Shown: positions 16,636 to 25,499 of the stretch, piece by piece
Numbering within the stretch: position 1 is the stretch's first letter
How the letters are laid out: each line of letters starts with the position of its first letter
Source: Holophagales bacterium
GTDB lineage: Bacteria; Acidobacteriota; Thermoanaerobaculia; UBA5066
NCBI GenBank assembly: GCA_016719485.1
Contig: JADJZB010000020.1
Location: forward strand, 62,001 to 126,000
Length of the DNA stretch: 64,000 nt
Reading direction: 5' to 3'
The notes under the pieces: generated by a model
The model's input: only the letters and a program-made list of their open reading frames with translations
Databases searched by the model: none
What the model was told of the DNA's origin: nothing
Made by a program: the position numbers and the translations under genes

Positions 16636-19600
16636 CTAGGGGTAGTAGCCGCTTATGGTGCGCGCGTCGAGGTTCGTCGGGGTCATCTTCACCTCCACTT
16701 TCCTCCACGCCGATCCTTTTTTCACCGGGGGCGTGTAGGTGAGGAAGTACTGGCTCCGGAGCTCTTCGTCGATCTCCTTGTAGACGCCGGCGAGCCCCTT
16801 GGCCGAGTCGACGTAGTAGACGGCGCCGCCCGTCTCGCGGGCCATCCGGTTGAGCTTCGTCCGCACGTCGAACTGCGTTCCGCCGATCTTCAGCCCGATG
16901 AAGTAGATCGCCACGCCGGTCTTGCGCGCGTAGTCGAGGGAGGCCTCGAACGTGAACTTCGAGGCCCTGTCGGCTCCGTCGGACAGGATGACGTAGGCCT
17001 TGCGGCCCTTCGTCCCCTGGTACTGGTACAGGCCGTAGACGACCGCGTCCCAGAGGGAGGTCGAACCCTGGGCCCGGAGGCCGGCGAGCGCTTGCGCGAG
17101 CCGGTCGCGGTCCGTCGTGAAGCGCGACACGAGCTGCGGCTCGTTGTCGAACGTGACGAGGAAGGCGCGGTCGCGGGGCGTCATGATGCTCGCGAGGAAA
17201 TCGTTCGCGGCCTTCTGAGCCTCGGGGAGGACCTCCTCCATCGAGCCCGACGTGTCGACGCCGATCCCGAGGGAGAGGGGGAGGTTCGTGACGACCTCGA
17301 AGCCGTCGATCGACTGCTCGACGCCGTCCTCCAGGACGCGGAAGTTCGTCTTCGCGAGCCCCGTGACGGGCCGACCCTTGTCGAAGACCGAGGTGTAGAG
17401 CTCGACGGCCTGGACGTCGACCTCGGAGAGGTACTTCGGCGCGTTGATGTAGCGCACGTCCTCGCTGACGTCCCCGTCCTCGAGCGTGGCCACGACGCGG
17501 AGGAACCCGATCTCCTCCTGGCGGGGCACGTCGACGATCTGCTGGAACGGAGGCTGGTAGAGGATCGCGGCACGGGTCTCGTTGACGTAGATCTCCAGCT
17601 TCTGGAGCTTCTTCGTCTCCGGGACGGCGAGGTCGGCGACGACGCGGACCGGGCCGAAGACGCTGATCCCCTTCTCCGGCGCGGTGATCTTGACCCGGAA
17701 CGCTTCGCGCCCCTCGTTCAGGACGAGCTCGTCCTCGGAGAGCATCCGGCCGTCCTTCGAGAAACCGGCGACCTTGACGATCCGCTTGCGCGGGAGCTCG
17801 CCGAGGTCAAGGTCGGCCTCGAAAGGGGGCCGGCGGTCGGTGATGACCTTTCGGCCGTCGAGAAAGAACTCGGCGGAGGCGATGTCGTCGGAGCTGGCGC
17901 GCGTCTCGAACCGCACGACCCCGGTCGCGAACTCGCGCGCGATCGGCAGGAGCGTGAGGGCGCCCCGCTCGTTGGGGGAGGCGACGAGGCGGGCGAGGGC
18001 GGCCTTGGCCGCTTCCCGCGCCGCCTTCTCCTCGGGGGAGAGGCTCTGGTCGGGCGACTCGGGGACGACGACCTTCTCGTCGATGAGGGCGGCGCCGTTG
18101 CGGTTCGAGTCGGCGATCTTCACCTTCAGCCGGTACTCGCCGGGGTAGAGGTAGCGCTCGATGTTGAGGGGGAGGAACGCTCCCTTCACCGTCGAAGCCG
18201 GGAAGTCGAAGCGGTACCGGAAGTTGTCGACGAGCTTCCCTCCCTTCACGATCTCGCCGATGACGTCGAGGTCGTAGAAGGTCTCCTCGCCGAGCGCCTT
18301 CGTGCCGAGGGTCTCGCGCTCGAGGAGAACGGAGATTTCCATCCGGATCTTGCTCGCGACCATCTCGGGGAAGCGCAGGACGCGCTGGACCGGGAGCTTC
18401 GCCGCCGCCGGGTCGACGTCGGTCGTCATCAGGAGGATCTTGTCGACCCCCTCCACGTCCGGCTTCGGGCCCGTCTTGAGCTCGTCGACGATCTTCTGGG
18501 CGGTCATCGTCCCGAAGACGCCCGCGGCGGTCGCCATCGCGCCGTTGATCTCCCTCCACTCGGAGCAGCGCGTGACGTCGATCGTGCGGCCGGGGCCGAT
18601 CCCCGAGAGGCCCGCGATGCCGCCGACGAGGAGGGCCTGGGGACCCTCGAGCGGCGTCCAGAGCCGGAAGTCGCCCGTCCCGAACGGCTGGTAGAAGAGG
18701 AGCGAGATCTTGCTCATCCGGAGCGTCTCGAGACGTTCGTAGTACCAGATCTCGATCGGGTTGTAGACGTCCTGGCAGTCGATCCGGCGGAAGCCGTCGG
18801 GGGGGCCGTTGATGAGGAAGATCCGTCCCTGGTCGGTGTTGACGTGCCGGAACCGCTGCTTGACGATCTGGAGCCTCAGCTCGTAGATGTCCTTGAAGGC
18901 GACCCTCTGCCCGTCGGCATCGACCGAGCGCCGCTTCCAGAAGTCCTCGACGAACTTGTCCCGCTGGTAGTCCGAGCCCAGGCGGAGAAGCGTCGCCTCT
19001 TCGACGTCGGTCAGGATCGGCTCGACATCGGACAGGAACTGGCGGTAGCGATCGGGCAGCGCCTCGATGGCCTGCTTGCGCTCCTTACCCGAGAGTTTCT
19101 TCGCCGAGAGGACGAGCGGCGCCGGCGCCCCGGACGGGGCCGAGACGGTGGGGCCTGAGAGGGGGACGGCCAGGGCGGCGCGCTCGCGGAGGCCCCCGGC
19201 CGTGTCCTGCTGGCGGGAGGAGATCGCCCGGTAGGCGGCCTGGACGAGGCCGGTGTCGGCGCATCCGAAGGCGCTCTCGGCGAGAGCGTCGAGCGGCTTG
19301 TCGGCCTGCGTCTTCGGTCCGAAGAGAACCGATTCGCCGTCGATGACGGTCCAGTAGCGGGAGATGCCGGTCCCGGGCTCGGGGAAGAACAGCATCCGGG
19401 TGTTCGTACCGAGGAGCCGGTGCGCCAGGTAGGTCCAGACCTCGATACGCGCGAAGAGGTTCGGGCAGGAGACGATGCGGCGGGCGTCGGGACCGCCGCC
19501 GGAGGCGACCCACACGGAGGCGCGGTCGTCGTCGAGGCGGCCAAAGAGGGTCAACGCCTCGGCGCGGAGCGCCTGGGTCGGGTCAGGGGCCTCCGCGGAG

Positions 19601-19716
19601 ACGTCGACCCCCCTGGAGGGGTCGGCCGGAACGGCCGGCGGCGCCTGGGCCGGCGCTCCGGCAGCGAGGAGCGCCGAAGCCGCCATGGCGAGCCATCGAG
19701 CCTGGATCCGGGCCAT
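16636..19716 (-). CDS. Secreted GWxTD-like and VWFA-domain protein
   Basis: 1026 aa. ATG 19716 has AAGGAGG upstream at 6-nt spacing and a clear Sec signal (A-A-S-A-L-L-A-A-G-A-P-A-Q-A). A central GWxTD-like region includes D-K-F-V-E-D-F-W-K-R-R-S, R-I-F-L-I-N-G-P-P-D-G and I-E-I-W-Y-Y. A middle part shows repeated beta-sandwich-like segments. The last ~220 residues form a VWFA domain with the MIDAS motif D-T-S-G-S-M and later T-x-x-x-x-x-S-D-G-A-D. The domain matches the VWFA-related family described from Acidobacteria. It probably acts in the periplasm or on the surface, binding a metal and a partner. It precedes maf. Function beyond adhesion or complex assembly is not readable. Confidence 0.82.
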   Translation of the reverse strand: MARIQARWLAMAASALLAAGAPAQAPPAVPADPSRGVDVSAEAPDPTQALRAEALTLFGRLDDDRASVWVASGGGPDARRIVSCPNLFARIEVWTYLAHRLLGTNTRMLFFPEPGTGISRYWTVIDGESVLFGPKTQADKPLDALAESAFGCADTGLVQAAYRAISSRQQDTAGGLRERAALAVPLSGPTVSAPSGAPAPLVLSAKKLSGKERKQAIEALPDRYRQFLSDVEPILTDVEEATLLRLGSDYQRDKFVEDFWKRRSVDADGQRVAFKDIYELRLQIVKQRFRHVNTDQGRIFLINGPPDGFRRIDCQDVYNPIEIWYYERLETLRMSKISLLFYQPFGTGDFRLWTPLEGPQALLVGGIAGLSGIGPGRTIDVTRCSEWREINGAMATAAGVFGTMTAQKIVDELKTGPKPDVEGVDKILLMTTDVDPAAAKLPVQRVLRFPEMVASKIRMEISVLLERETLGTKALGEETFYDLDVIGEIVKGGKLVDNFRYRFDFPASTVKGAFLPLNIERYLYPGEYRLKVKIADSNRNGAALIDEKVVVPESPDQSLSPEEKAAREAAKAALARLVASPNERGALTLLPIAREFATGVVRFETRASSDDIASAEFFLDGRKVITDRRPPFEADLDLGELPRKRIVKVAGFSKDGRMLSEDELVLNEGREAFRVKITAPEKGISVFGPVRVVADLAVPETKKLQKLEIYVNETRAAILYQPPFQQIVDVPRQEEIGFLRVVATLEDGDVSEDVRYINAPKYLSEVDVQAVELYTSVFDKGRPVTGLAKTNFRVLEDGVEQSIDGFEVVTNLPLSLGIGVDTSGSMEEVLPEAQKAANDFLASIMTPRDRAFLVTFDNEPQLVSRFTTDRDRLAQALAGLRAQGSTSLWDAVVYGLYQYQGTKGRKAYVILSDGADRASKFTFEASLDYARKTGVAIYFIGLKIGGTQFDVRTKLNRMARETGGAVYYVDSAKGLAGVYKEIDEELRSQYFLTYTPPVKKGSAWRKVEVKMTPTNLDARTISGYYP

Positions 19717-19833
19717 CTCCGTCCTCCTTGGCATCCCTTCCCGACCTGGCAGGAAGCGGACCGTATCCGAAGTGTACGGCCCGCAACGGTCCGGGTTCGT
19801 GAGGAAGGACACCGGCGCCGGCGCGGGCCTCTC

Positions 19834-19839
19834 TAGAAT
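19834..19839 (+). promoter_or_regulatory. Putative -10 box (TAGAAT), leaderless-type position
   Basis: TAGAAT ends 8 nt before the ATG at 19848 of the desulfurase. No Shine-Dalgarno sequence. Confidence 0.55.
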
Positions 19840-19847
19840 CCCGGCGG

Positions 19848-21020
19848 ATGCCTGTTCGACCGTCGGTCTACGTCGACCACCACGCAACGACACCGCTGCG
19901 GCCGGAGGCGCTCGAAGCGATGCTCCCGTGGCTCGCCTCCCTGGCCGCGAATCCGTCCTCCATCCACGGCCCGGGGCGGGCGGCGAGGGAGGCGGTCGAA
20001 GTGGCGCGCGAGGCGGTTGCGGCGGCCCTTGGCGCCCTTCCCGACGAGATCGTCTTCACCTCGGGCGGGACGGAATCGAACGCCCTCGCCGTGAGAGGCG
20101 CGGCCCTCGCTTGCCGGGAAAAGGTGCCGGGGAGAGGTCTCGTCGCCTTCTCCGGGGCCGAACACGCCGCGGTGCGCGAGGCGGGCCTCTCCCTGGCCGC
20201 GGATGGGTTCGATCCGGTCGAGCTGCCGGTCGACGGCGCGGGGCTACCCGATGAGGCCCGTCTCGCGCCCGCACTCGACGCGAGAACGGCGCTCGTCTCG
20301 CTCATCCTGGCCAGCAACGAAACGGGTGTCGTGAACGGGCGCCTGCCGGACGCGGCCAGGGCGGCGCACGAGGCCGGGGTCCTCGTCCACACCGATGCCG
20401 TCCAGGCGGTGGGGAAGATTCCCGTCGTGCCCGGGGCGCTCGGGGTCGACCTCCTCTCCTTCACGGCGCACAAGTTCGGCGGACCGAAAGGTGCCGGGGC
20501 CCTCTGGGTGAGAAAGGGCGTTCGCCTCCGGCCGCTCATGAGGGGCGGCGGGCAGGAACGGGGACGCCGGGGCGGGACGGAGAACGTGCCGGCCATCGTG
20601 GGCCTGGCGGCGGCCCTGAAGGCGGCTGTCGCCGGGATGGAGGCCGAGGCACGGCGACTCGGCGCCTTGAGGGACGCCTTCGAAGAAGGGCTCCTCTCCC
20701 ACGTTCCCGGCGTCCGGATCAACGGGATCGTGGCGGGAACGGGAAGCCGCCTCCCCACGGCCAGCTCGGTCACCTTTCATGGCGCGGACGGCGAGACGCT
20801 CCTCGCCGCACTCGACCTCGAGGGGGTCGCGGCCTCTTCCGGGTCGGCGTGCGCCTCGGGAACTCCCTCGCCCAGCCGGGTTCTTCTCGCCTGCGGAATG
20901 CCGGTGGCCGAGGTCCGTGCGACGCTGAGGTTCTCCCTCGGGTGGACGAGCGTGGAGCGCGACGTCGCGGTGCTCCTCGAGCTCCTGCCGGGGCTCGTCG
21001 CCCGCGCCCGCAGCGCCTGA
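19848..21020 (+). CDS. Cysteine desulfurase (NifS/IscS family)
   Basis: 390 aa, full length. This PLP enzyme takes sulfur from cysteine and forms a persulfide for Fe-S cluster or thio-modification. The N-terminus V-Y-V-D-H-H-A-T-T-P-L-R-P is canonical. K209 in F-T-A-H-K-F-G-G-P-K-G binds PLP, H-T-D-A-V-Q-A gives the aspartate, and the catalytic cysteine is C335 in S-G-S-A-C-A-S-G. The short cysteine loop is IscS/NifS-like rather than SufS-like. No iscU or nifU homologue is adjacent; the next gene is an FHA protein. Confidence 0.9.
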   Translation: MPVRPSVYVDHHATTPLRPEALEAMLPWLASLAANPSSIHGPGRAAREAVEVAREAVAAALGALPDEIVFTSGGTESNALAVRGAALACREKVPGRGLVAFSGAEHAAVREAGLSLAADGFDPVELPVDGAGLPDEARLAPALDARTALVSLILASNETGVVNGRLPDAARAAHEAGVLVHTDAVQAVGKIPVVPGALGVDLLSFTAHKFGGPKGAGALWVRKGVRLRPLMRGGGQERGRRGGTENVPAIVGLAAALKAAVAGMEAEARRLGALRDAFEEGLLSHVPGVRINGIVAGTGSRLPTASSVTFHGADGETLLAALDLEGVAASSGSACASGTPSPSRVLLACGMPVAEVRATLRFSLGWTSVERDVAVLLELLPGLVARARSA

Positions 21021-21136
21021 GATGACGCACGGCGCGCGATCCGGCGCCGGGCCGCCTTCGCGTGGCTTGATCCCCGGGACCGGGGAGTGTCTAATCGGGC
21101 AGGTTCCGGATCGGGTACGACCGCGGGGGAGATGCG

Positions 21137-21829
21137 TTGATCATCCAGTGCTCTGCCTGCAAGACGCGCTACCACTACGACGAGGCCCGCTTCGCGGGGG
21201 CCCCGGCGAAGAAAATTCGTTGCACCAAGTGCGCGACGGTCTTCGAGATCCGCAATCCGGCGCTGACGGCGCCTCCCCCGGCGGGATTCCAGCCCGAGGA
21301 GACGAGCTCCATCGGTCATCCGATGCCCGGCTCCGACGAGTTCAATTTCGACACCACGATCATGGGCTCTCACCGGAAGAAGCCGGCCGCGCCGCCGCCG
21401 GCCGGGCCCGGTGCGCCTCCCCCGCCCCCGCAGGCCCCGCAGCCCCGGACCGGCACGGCCGAGGTCCCCAAGCCTGCGGTGGCCGCGACCGCCGCAGCGG
21501 TCTCGGGTCGAAGGCTCAGGCTCCCCGACTGGGAGAAACTCTCGCTCGCCTGCATCGCCGGGCCGGAAGCCGGCCGGATCTTCGAGATCGACCGGGCGCG
21601 GATGGTGATCGGCAGGGCCGGGGTCGACATCCTCCTGAACGACCCGGAATGCTCGCGACAGCACGCCGCGATCGAGGTCTCCGACGACAAGGTCTTTCTC
21701 GTCGACCTCGGGTCGACGAACGGGACCTACGTCTCCGACAAGCGGATCTCGCAGCTCGAGCTCGAGAACCGCTCGGAGTTCGACGTCGGCTCCACGACGC
21801 TGATGCTCATCCGGACCCGGAAAGAGTAG
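21137..21829 (+). CDS. MJ0042-type zinc finger and FHA-domain protein
   Basis: 230 aa from TTG 21137 (GGGGGAG upstream). Residues 1-35 are a zinc-finger of the MJ0042/GYF-like kind, with C-x-x-C at 5/8 and C-x-x-C at 29/32 and the typical Y-H-Y-D and K-K-I-R-C-T-K-C. A Pro/Ala-rich linker follows. Residues ~145-231 form an FHA domain: R-M-V-I-G-R-A, then E-C-S-R-Q-H-A-A-I and L-G-S-T-N-G-T-Y-V, the conserved phosphothreonine-binding set. It likely reads Thr phosphorylation by a Hanks-type kinase that is not in the window. Convergent with thrC with 3 nt between stops. Confidence 0.85.
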   Translation: MIIQCSACKTRYHYDEARFAGAPAKKIRCTKCATVFEIRNPALTAPPPAGFQPEETSSIGHPMPGSDEFNFDTTIMGSHRKKPAAPPPAGPGAPPPPPQAPQPRTGTAEVPKPAVAATAAAVSGRRLRLPDWEKLSLACIAGPEAGRIFEIDRARMVIGRAGVDILLNDPECSRQHAAIEVSDDKVFLVDLGSTNGTYVSDKRISQLELENRSEFDVGSTTLMLIRTRKE

Positions 21830-21832
21830 GAC

Positions 21833-23137
21833 CTACCCCTCCCCGAGCGCCCCGATCACCGCCTGGAGCGTGGCGGGAAGGCTCCGCGGCGGATTCGCGA
21901 GGCGAGCCCGGCTCCCGTGGTAGCGAACGGCGGACCCCGAGAACTTGATCGCGTGGGCCGTCGCGACGACGACGACCGTCTCGTCCCTTCCGATGGACCC
22001 CTCGCGCCGGAGCTTTCCGGCGGCCGCGAGGGCGACGGCGGAGTTGGGACAGATCGCGAGGCCGTGCCGGTTCGCGAGGGCGGCCGCCTCGAGGAGCTCG
22101 GCCTCCGTGACGCGGGCGACGAGGCCGCTGGAGAGCTCGATCTCGCGTCGCGCCCTCGGGTGCGAGACGGGGGCGCCGATCCGGATGGCCGACGCGTCCG
22201 TCTCGTCGGCCGTGCGGGTGACGTGCTCCGAGAAGCCGGTGAGCCACGAGCGGTAGAACGGGTCGGCCGCCTCGGCCTGCGCGCCCGCGATCCGCGGTCG
22301 CTTCCCGATGACGCCGAGGTCGAGCCACTCCCGGATTCCCTTGCCGATGGCCGAGACGTTTCCCGCGTTTCCGACCGGGACGACGAACCAGTCGGGGACC
22401 TCCCAGCCGAGGTCGTGGATGGCCTCCTGCCCGATCGTCTTCTGCCCCTCGATCCTCACCGGGTTCTTCGAGTTGAGGAGGTAGACCGGCCGCGTCCGCG
22501 CCAGTTCGGCGACGATCCGCATGCAGCCGTCGAAGTCCGTCGCGAGGCCGAGCGTGAGGGCGCCGTGGTGGAGCGCCTGCGACAGCTGCTCTCCGGTGAT
22601 CTTCGCCTCGGGAAGGAGGACGACGGACCGCATGCCGGGAACCTCGGCGGCGTACGAGGCGAGCGCGGCCGAGGTGTCGCCCGTCGAGGCGCAGACGACG
22701 TCGGTTCGCCCGAGGTGGCGCGCCCACGAGACGCCGACGGTCATCCCGCGGTCCTTGAACGAGAGGGTCGGGTTCTCCCCCTCGTGCTTGACGAAGAGGC
22801 GCGTCAGGCCGAGCTCCTTGCCGAGCTCGACGCAGCGGTAGAGGTTCGTCGACCCTTCGGGCTTGCTGACGATCTCCGCCGGGGCGAGCGCGGGGAAGAC
22901 GTGCTCGCGGTAGCGCCAGACGCCGCTTCGCTCGTACGCCGGGCTCTCGGCGTTCGGCAGCGCGCCCCGCCTGCGGTCGAAGAGGTCGCGCCACTCGCGT
23001 CCCGACAGGCCGAACGAGCCGAGGTCGTGCAGGACCTCGAGGAGGCCCCCGCAGGCGGGGCACTCGGTGAAGACCTCGCCGATGCCGTGCGAGGTCCCGC
23101 AGTCGAGGCAGGAGAAGCGGGAGAGGGGCGTCTTCAC
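21833..23137 (-). CDS. thrC: Threonine synthase
   Basis: 434 aa from GTG 23137, 11 nt after the thrB stop; the longer open frame upstream is not needed. It converts O-phosphohomoserine to threonine with PLP. An N-terminal zinc-ribbon-like stretch (S-C-L-D-C-G then E-C-P-A-C-G-G) precedes the PLP domain, as in many threonine synthases. The PLP lysine lies in N-P-T-L-S-F-K-D-R-G-M, with S-T-G-D-T-S-A-A-L and V-P-V-G-N-A-G-N-V-S as phosphate and cofactor loops. Last gene of the operon that starts at 26436. Confidence 0.93.
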   Translation of the reverse strand: MKTPLSRFSCLDCGTSHGIGEVFTECPACGGLLEVLHDLGSFGLSGREWRDLFDRRRGALPNAESPAYERSGVWRYREHVFPALAPAEIVSKPEGSTNLYRCVELGKELGLTRLFVKHEGENPTLSFKDRGMTVGVSWARHLGRTDVVCASTGDTSAALASYAAEVPGMRSVVLLPEAKITGEQLSQALHHGALTLGLATDFDGCMRIVAELARTRPVYLLNSKNPVRIEGQKTIGQEAIHDLGWEVPDWFVVPVGNAGNVSAIGKGIREWLDLGVIGKRPRIAGAQAEAADPFYRSWLTGFSEHVTRTADETDASAIRIGAPVSHPRARREIELSSGLVARVTEAELLEAAALANRHGLAICPNSAVALAAAGKLRREGSIGRDETVVVVATAHAIKFSGSAVRYHGSRARLANPPRSLPATLQAVIGALGEG

Positions 23138-23148
23138 CTGCGCAGGCC

Positions 23149-24105
23149 CTACGCCTCCCGCGCCCCCCGCGGCGAGACCGCGTGGATGCTCGCGTCGGCC
23201 TCGACGCCGAGGGCCCTGAAGGCCCGCTCGGCCGCCTTTGCGATCTTCCCGGGGGCCGGCCCCTCCTCGGAGAGGGCGAGGATCGTCGGGCCGGCGCCGG
23301 AGAGCGCCCAGCCGAGGGCGCCCGCCTTCTTCATCGCGGCGGTCACCTCGTCCCAGCCCGGAACGAGGGCCCGGCGGCGCGGCTCGGCGATCCGGTCGCT
23401 GCCCATCCATCTTCCGGCAGCCGCCAGGTCTCCGCGATGGAGGGCGTCGACCAGGGCGGCCAGGGCAGCCGCCTGGCGCGTCGCGTCCGAGAGGGGTATC
23501 TCGCGCGGGAGGACGCGGCGGGCGTCCTTGGTCGGGAGCTCGGCGTCGGGGTGGACGAGGACGAGCCGGAGGCCGGGAGGGACGGGGAGAGAGATCGGAG
23601 AGACGAAGTCGGCGGGGTCGGACGACGGAACGAGGACGAGGCCTCCGAGGATCGAGGCGAACCCGTTGTCTCCGTGCCAGGAGCCGTCGGCGGCGTGCTC
23701 GCCCCTCAGGACCGCCTCGAGCAGGACCCGTTTGCGGGTCTCGCCGAGAAGGAGCGCGACGGCCTTCGCACCGGCCGCTGCCGAGGCCGCCGAGGAGCCG
23801 AGGCCGCTCGCCAGGGGGAGCCCCTTCTCGAGAGAGATCTCGATTCCCGTCCGCGGGGTGGCACGGCCGGCGACGATCGCCGCCTCGAGGACGTGGGTGG
23901 CGGCGACGGATGCGGTGTTCTTCTCGGAATCGAGGGGGAGCCGCCCCTGGTCGCCCGTGATCTCCACGATCCTCACGCCGGGCTTCTTCGAGCGCCACGC
24001 GGTGACGGTGTCGCCCGGCCCGTCCAGGGCGGCGCCGAGGACGTCGAACCCCGGACCGAGGTTCGCGACGGTCGCCGGGGCGAAGGCGCGGACGCGCGTC
24101 GTCAC
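23149..24105 (-). CDS. thrB: Homoserine kinase
   Basis: 318 aa, GTG 24105 inside the GTGA that ends lysC. This GHMP kinase phosphorylates homoserine with ATP. It opens V-R-A-F-A-P-A-T-V-A-N-L-G-P-G-F-D, the family signature, and the ATP loop is L-P-L-A-S-G-L-G-S-S-A-A-S-A. The third GHMP motif G-A-L-G-W-A-L-S-G-A-G-P-T is near the C-terminus. It sits between lysC and thrC; homoserine dehydrogenase is not in the window. Confidence 0.93.
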   Translation of the reverse strand: MTTRVRAFAPATVANLGPGFDVLGAALDGPGDTVTAWRSKKPGVRIVEITGDQGRLPLDSEKNTASVAATHVLEAAIVAGRATPRTGIEISLEKGLPLASGLGSSAASAAAGAKAVALLLGETRKRVLLEAVLRGEHAADGSWHGDNGFASILGGLVLVPSSDPADFVSPISLPVPPGLRLVLVHPDAELPTKDARRVLPREIPLSDATRQAAALAALVDALHRGDLAAAGRWMGSDRIAEPRRRALVPGWDEVTAAMKKAGALGWALSGAGPTILALSEEGPAPGKIAKAAERAFRALGVEADASIHAVSPRGAREA

Positions 24106-25499
24106 GGCGCCACCGCCGCGTGGAGCGCCTTTACGGCGGCCGCGCGGTCCTTCTCGTCGACGGCGAAGGAGATGTTGCACTCCGAGGAACCCTGTGCGAT
24201 TGCTTCCACGTTCACTCCTGCGCGCGCGATGGCGGTGAAGACCGTCGCCGCGATGCCGACGGTCCCGCGCATGCCGTCTCCGACGGCGGCGACGACGGCG
24301 ATCGGCGACTTCGCCGCCACGCCGTCGATCGCGCCGACGAGCTTCTCGTAACGGAATTCCTGCCCGAGCGCCGCCGCGGTCCGCGCGCGGTCGGCGTCGG
24401 GAAAGACGATGGCGATGTTCTGCTCGGAAGAGGCCTGCGAGAACATGACGACGGAGACGCCGAGCCGGGCCGTCGTGCCGAAGACGCGGGCCGCGATCCC
24501 CGGAATCCCGGACATCCCCTTGCCGTCGAGGGAGAGGAGGCAGAGGCCCGAGACCGCCGTCACGGCGCGGATTCCGGGCCTCGGGTCCCCCTTCTCCGAG
24601 ATCGTCGTCCCGGGGCCTTCCGGTGCGAAGGAGTTCCGGATGACGAGCGGGATCTTCGCGGCGATGGCCGGGAGGACGGCGGGGAAGTGGAGGACCTTCG
24701 CGCCGAAGTAGGTCATCTCCGCCGCCTCGCGGTAGGAGAGCCGGGTCAGGAGCCGGGCCTCGGGGACGACGCGCGGGTCGGCGGTCAGGACGCCGTCGAC
24801 GTCGGTCCAGATGACGACCTCCTTCGCGCCGAGCGCGGCGCCCAGGAGAGCGGCCGTCGTGTCGGAGCCGGAGCGTCCGAGCGTCGTCGTCTCGCCGGAC
24901 GGGGCGCGCCCGATGAAGCCCGTGACGACCGGGACGATCCCCTTCGCGAGGAGCGCGCCGAGCGTGCGCCGCGCCCGCGGGTCGGTCTTCTTCCGGTCGC
25001 AGGTCGCGGTGCCGTGCGTCTCGTCGGTGACGAGGAACGTCCGCGCGTCGACGGCGCGCGCCGGGACCCCCGCGGCCGTGAGGGCCGCGGCGACGAGCGG
25101 GGCCGAGAGACGCTCGCCGAAGGAGGCGACGAGGTCGGTGACGCGCGGGGTCCGCTCGCGCAGGAGCGAGATGCCGGAGAGGGCGGTGTCGAGCTCGGCG
25201 AGCGCGGCGCTGTCGAAGGCCGTGCCCACACCGGTTGCGGCGGCGATGCCGGCGGCGGCCGCCTCGTGGCGCGCGCGCACCTCGGCCACGTTCTTCCGGG
25301 CCCGGGCGAGGTGGCCCCGTTCGGCTTCGTGCGCGGCGGCCAGGAGGAGGTCGGTGACCCCTCCCATCGCCGAGGCGACGGCGACGAGACGGCGGCGGCG
25401 CGACGCCGAGGCGAGGATCCGGGCCGCGCGAACGATCCGCCCGGCGTCGCCGAGCGAGGTGCCGCCGAACTTGTGGACGACGAGAGGTCTCTCACTCAT
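24102..25499 (-). CDS. lysC: Aspartate kinase
   Basis: 465 aa. It makes aspartyl phosphate from aspartate and ATP, the first step to lysine, threonine and methionine. The kinase domain starts V-V-H-K-F-G-G-T-S-L, and G-F-I-G-R and T-T-L-G-R-S-G-S-D-T-T follow, the usual ATP/aspartate motifs. Two ACT domains occupy ~310-460 and probably bind a feedback amino acid. It is monofunctional (no dehydrogenase part), although its sequence is close to the kinase half of ThrA-type proteins. The ATG overlaps the preceding transposase-derived gene by 8 bp, and its own stop overlaps thrB by 4 bp. Confidence 0.92.
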   Translation of the reverse strand: MSERPLVVHKFGGTSLGDAGRIVRAARILASASRRRRLVAVASAMGGVTDLLLAAAHEAERGHLARARKNVAEVRARHEAAAAGIAAATGVGTAFDSAALAELDTALSGISLLRERTPRVTDLVASFGERLSAPLVAAALTAAGVPARAVDARTFLVTDETHGTATCDRKKTDPRARRTLGALLAKGIVPVVTGFIGRAPSGETTTLGRSGSDTTAALLGAALGAKEVVIWTDVDGVLTADPRVVPEARLLTRLSYREAAEMTYFGAKVLHFPAVLPAIAAKIPLVIRNSFAPEGPGTTISEKGDPRPGIRAVTAVSGLCLLSLDGKGMSGIPGIAARVFGTTARLGVSVVMFSQASSEQNIAIVFPDADRARTAAALGQEFRYEKLVGAIDGVAAKSPIAVVAAVGDGMRGTVGIAATVFTAIARAGVNVEAIAQGSSECNISFAVDEKDRAAAVKALHAAVAP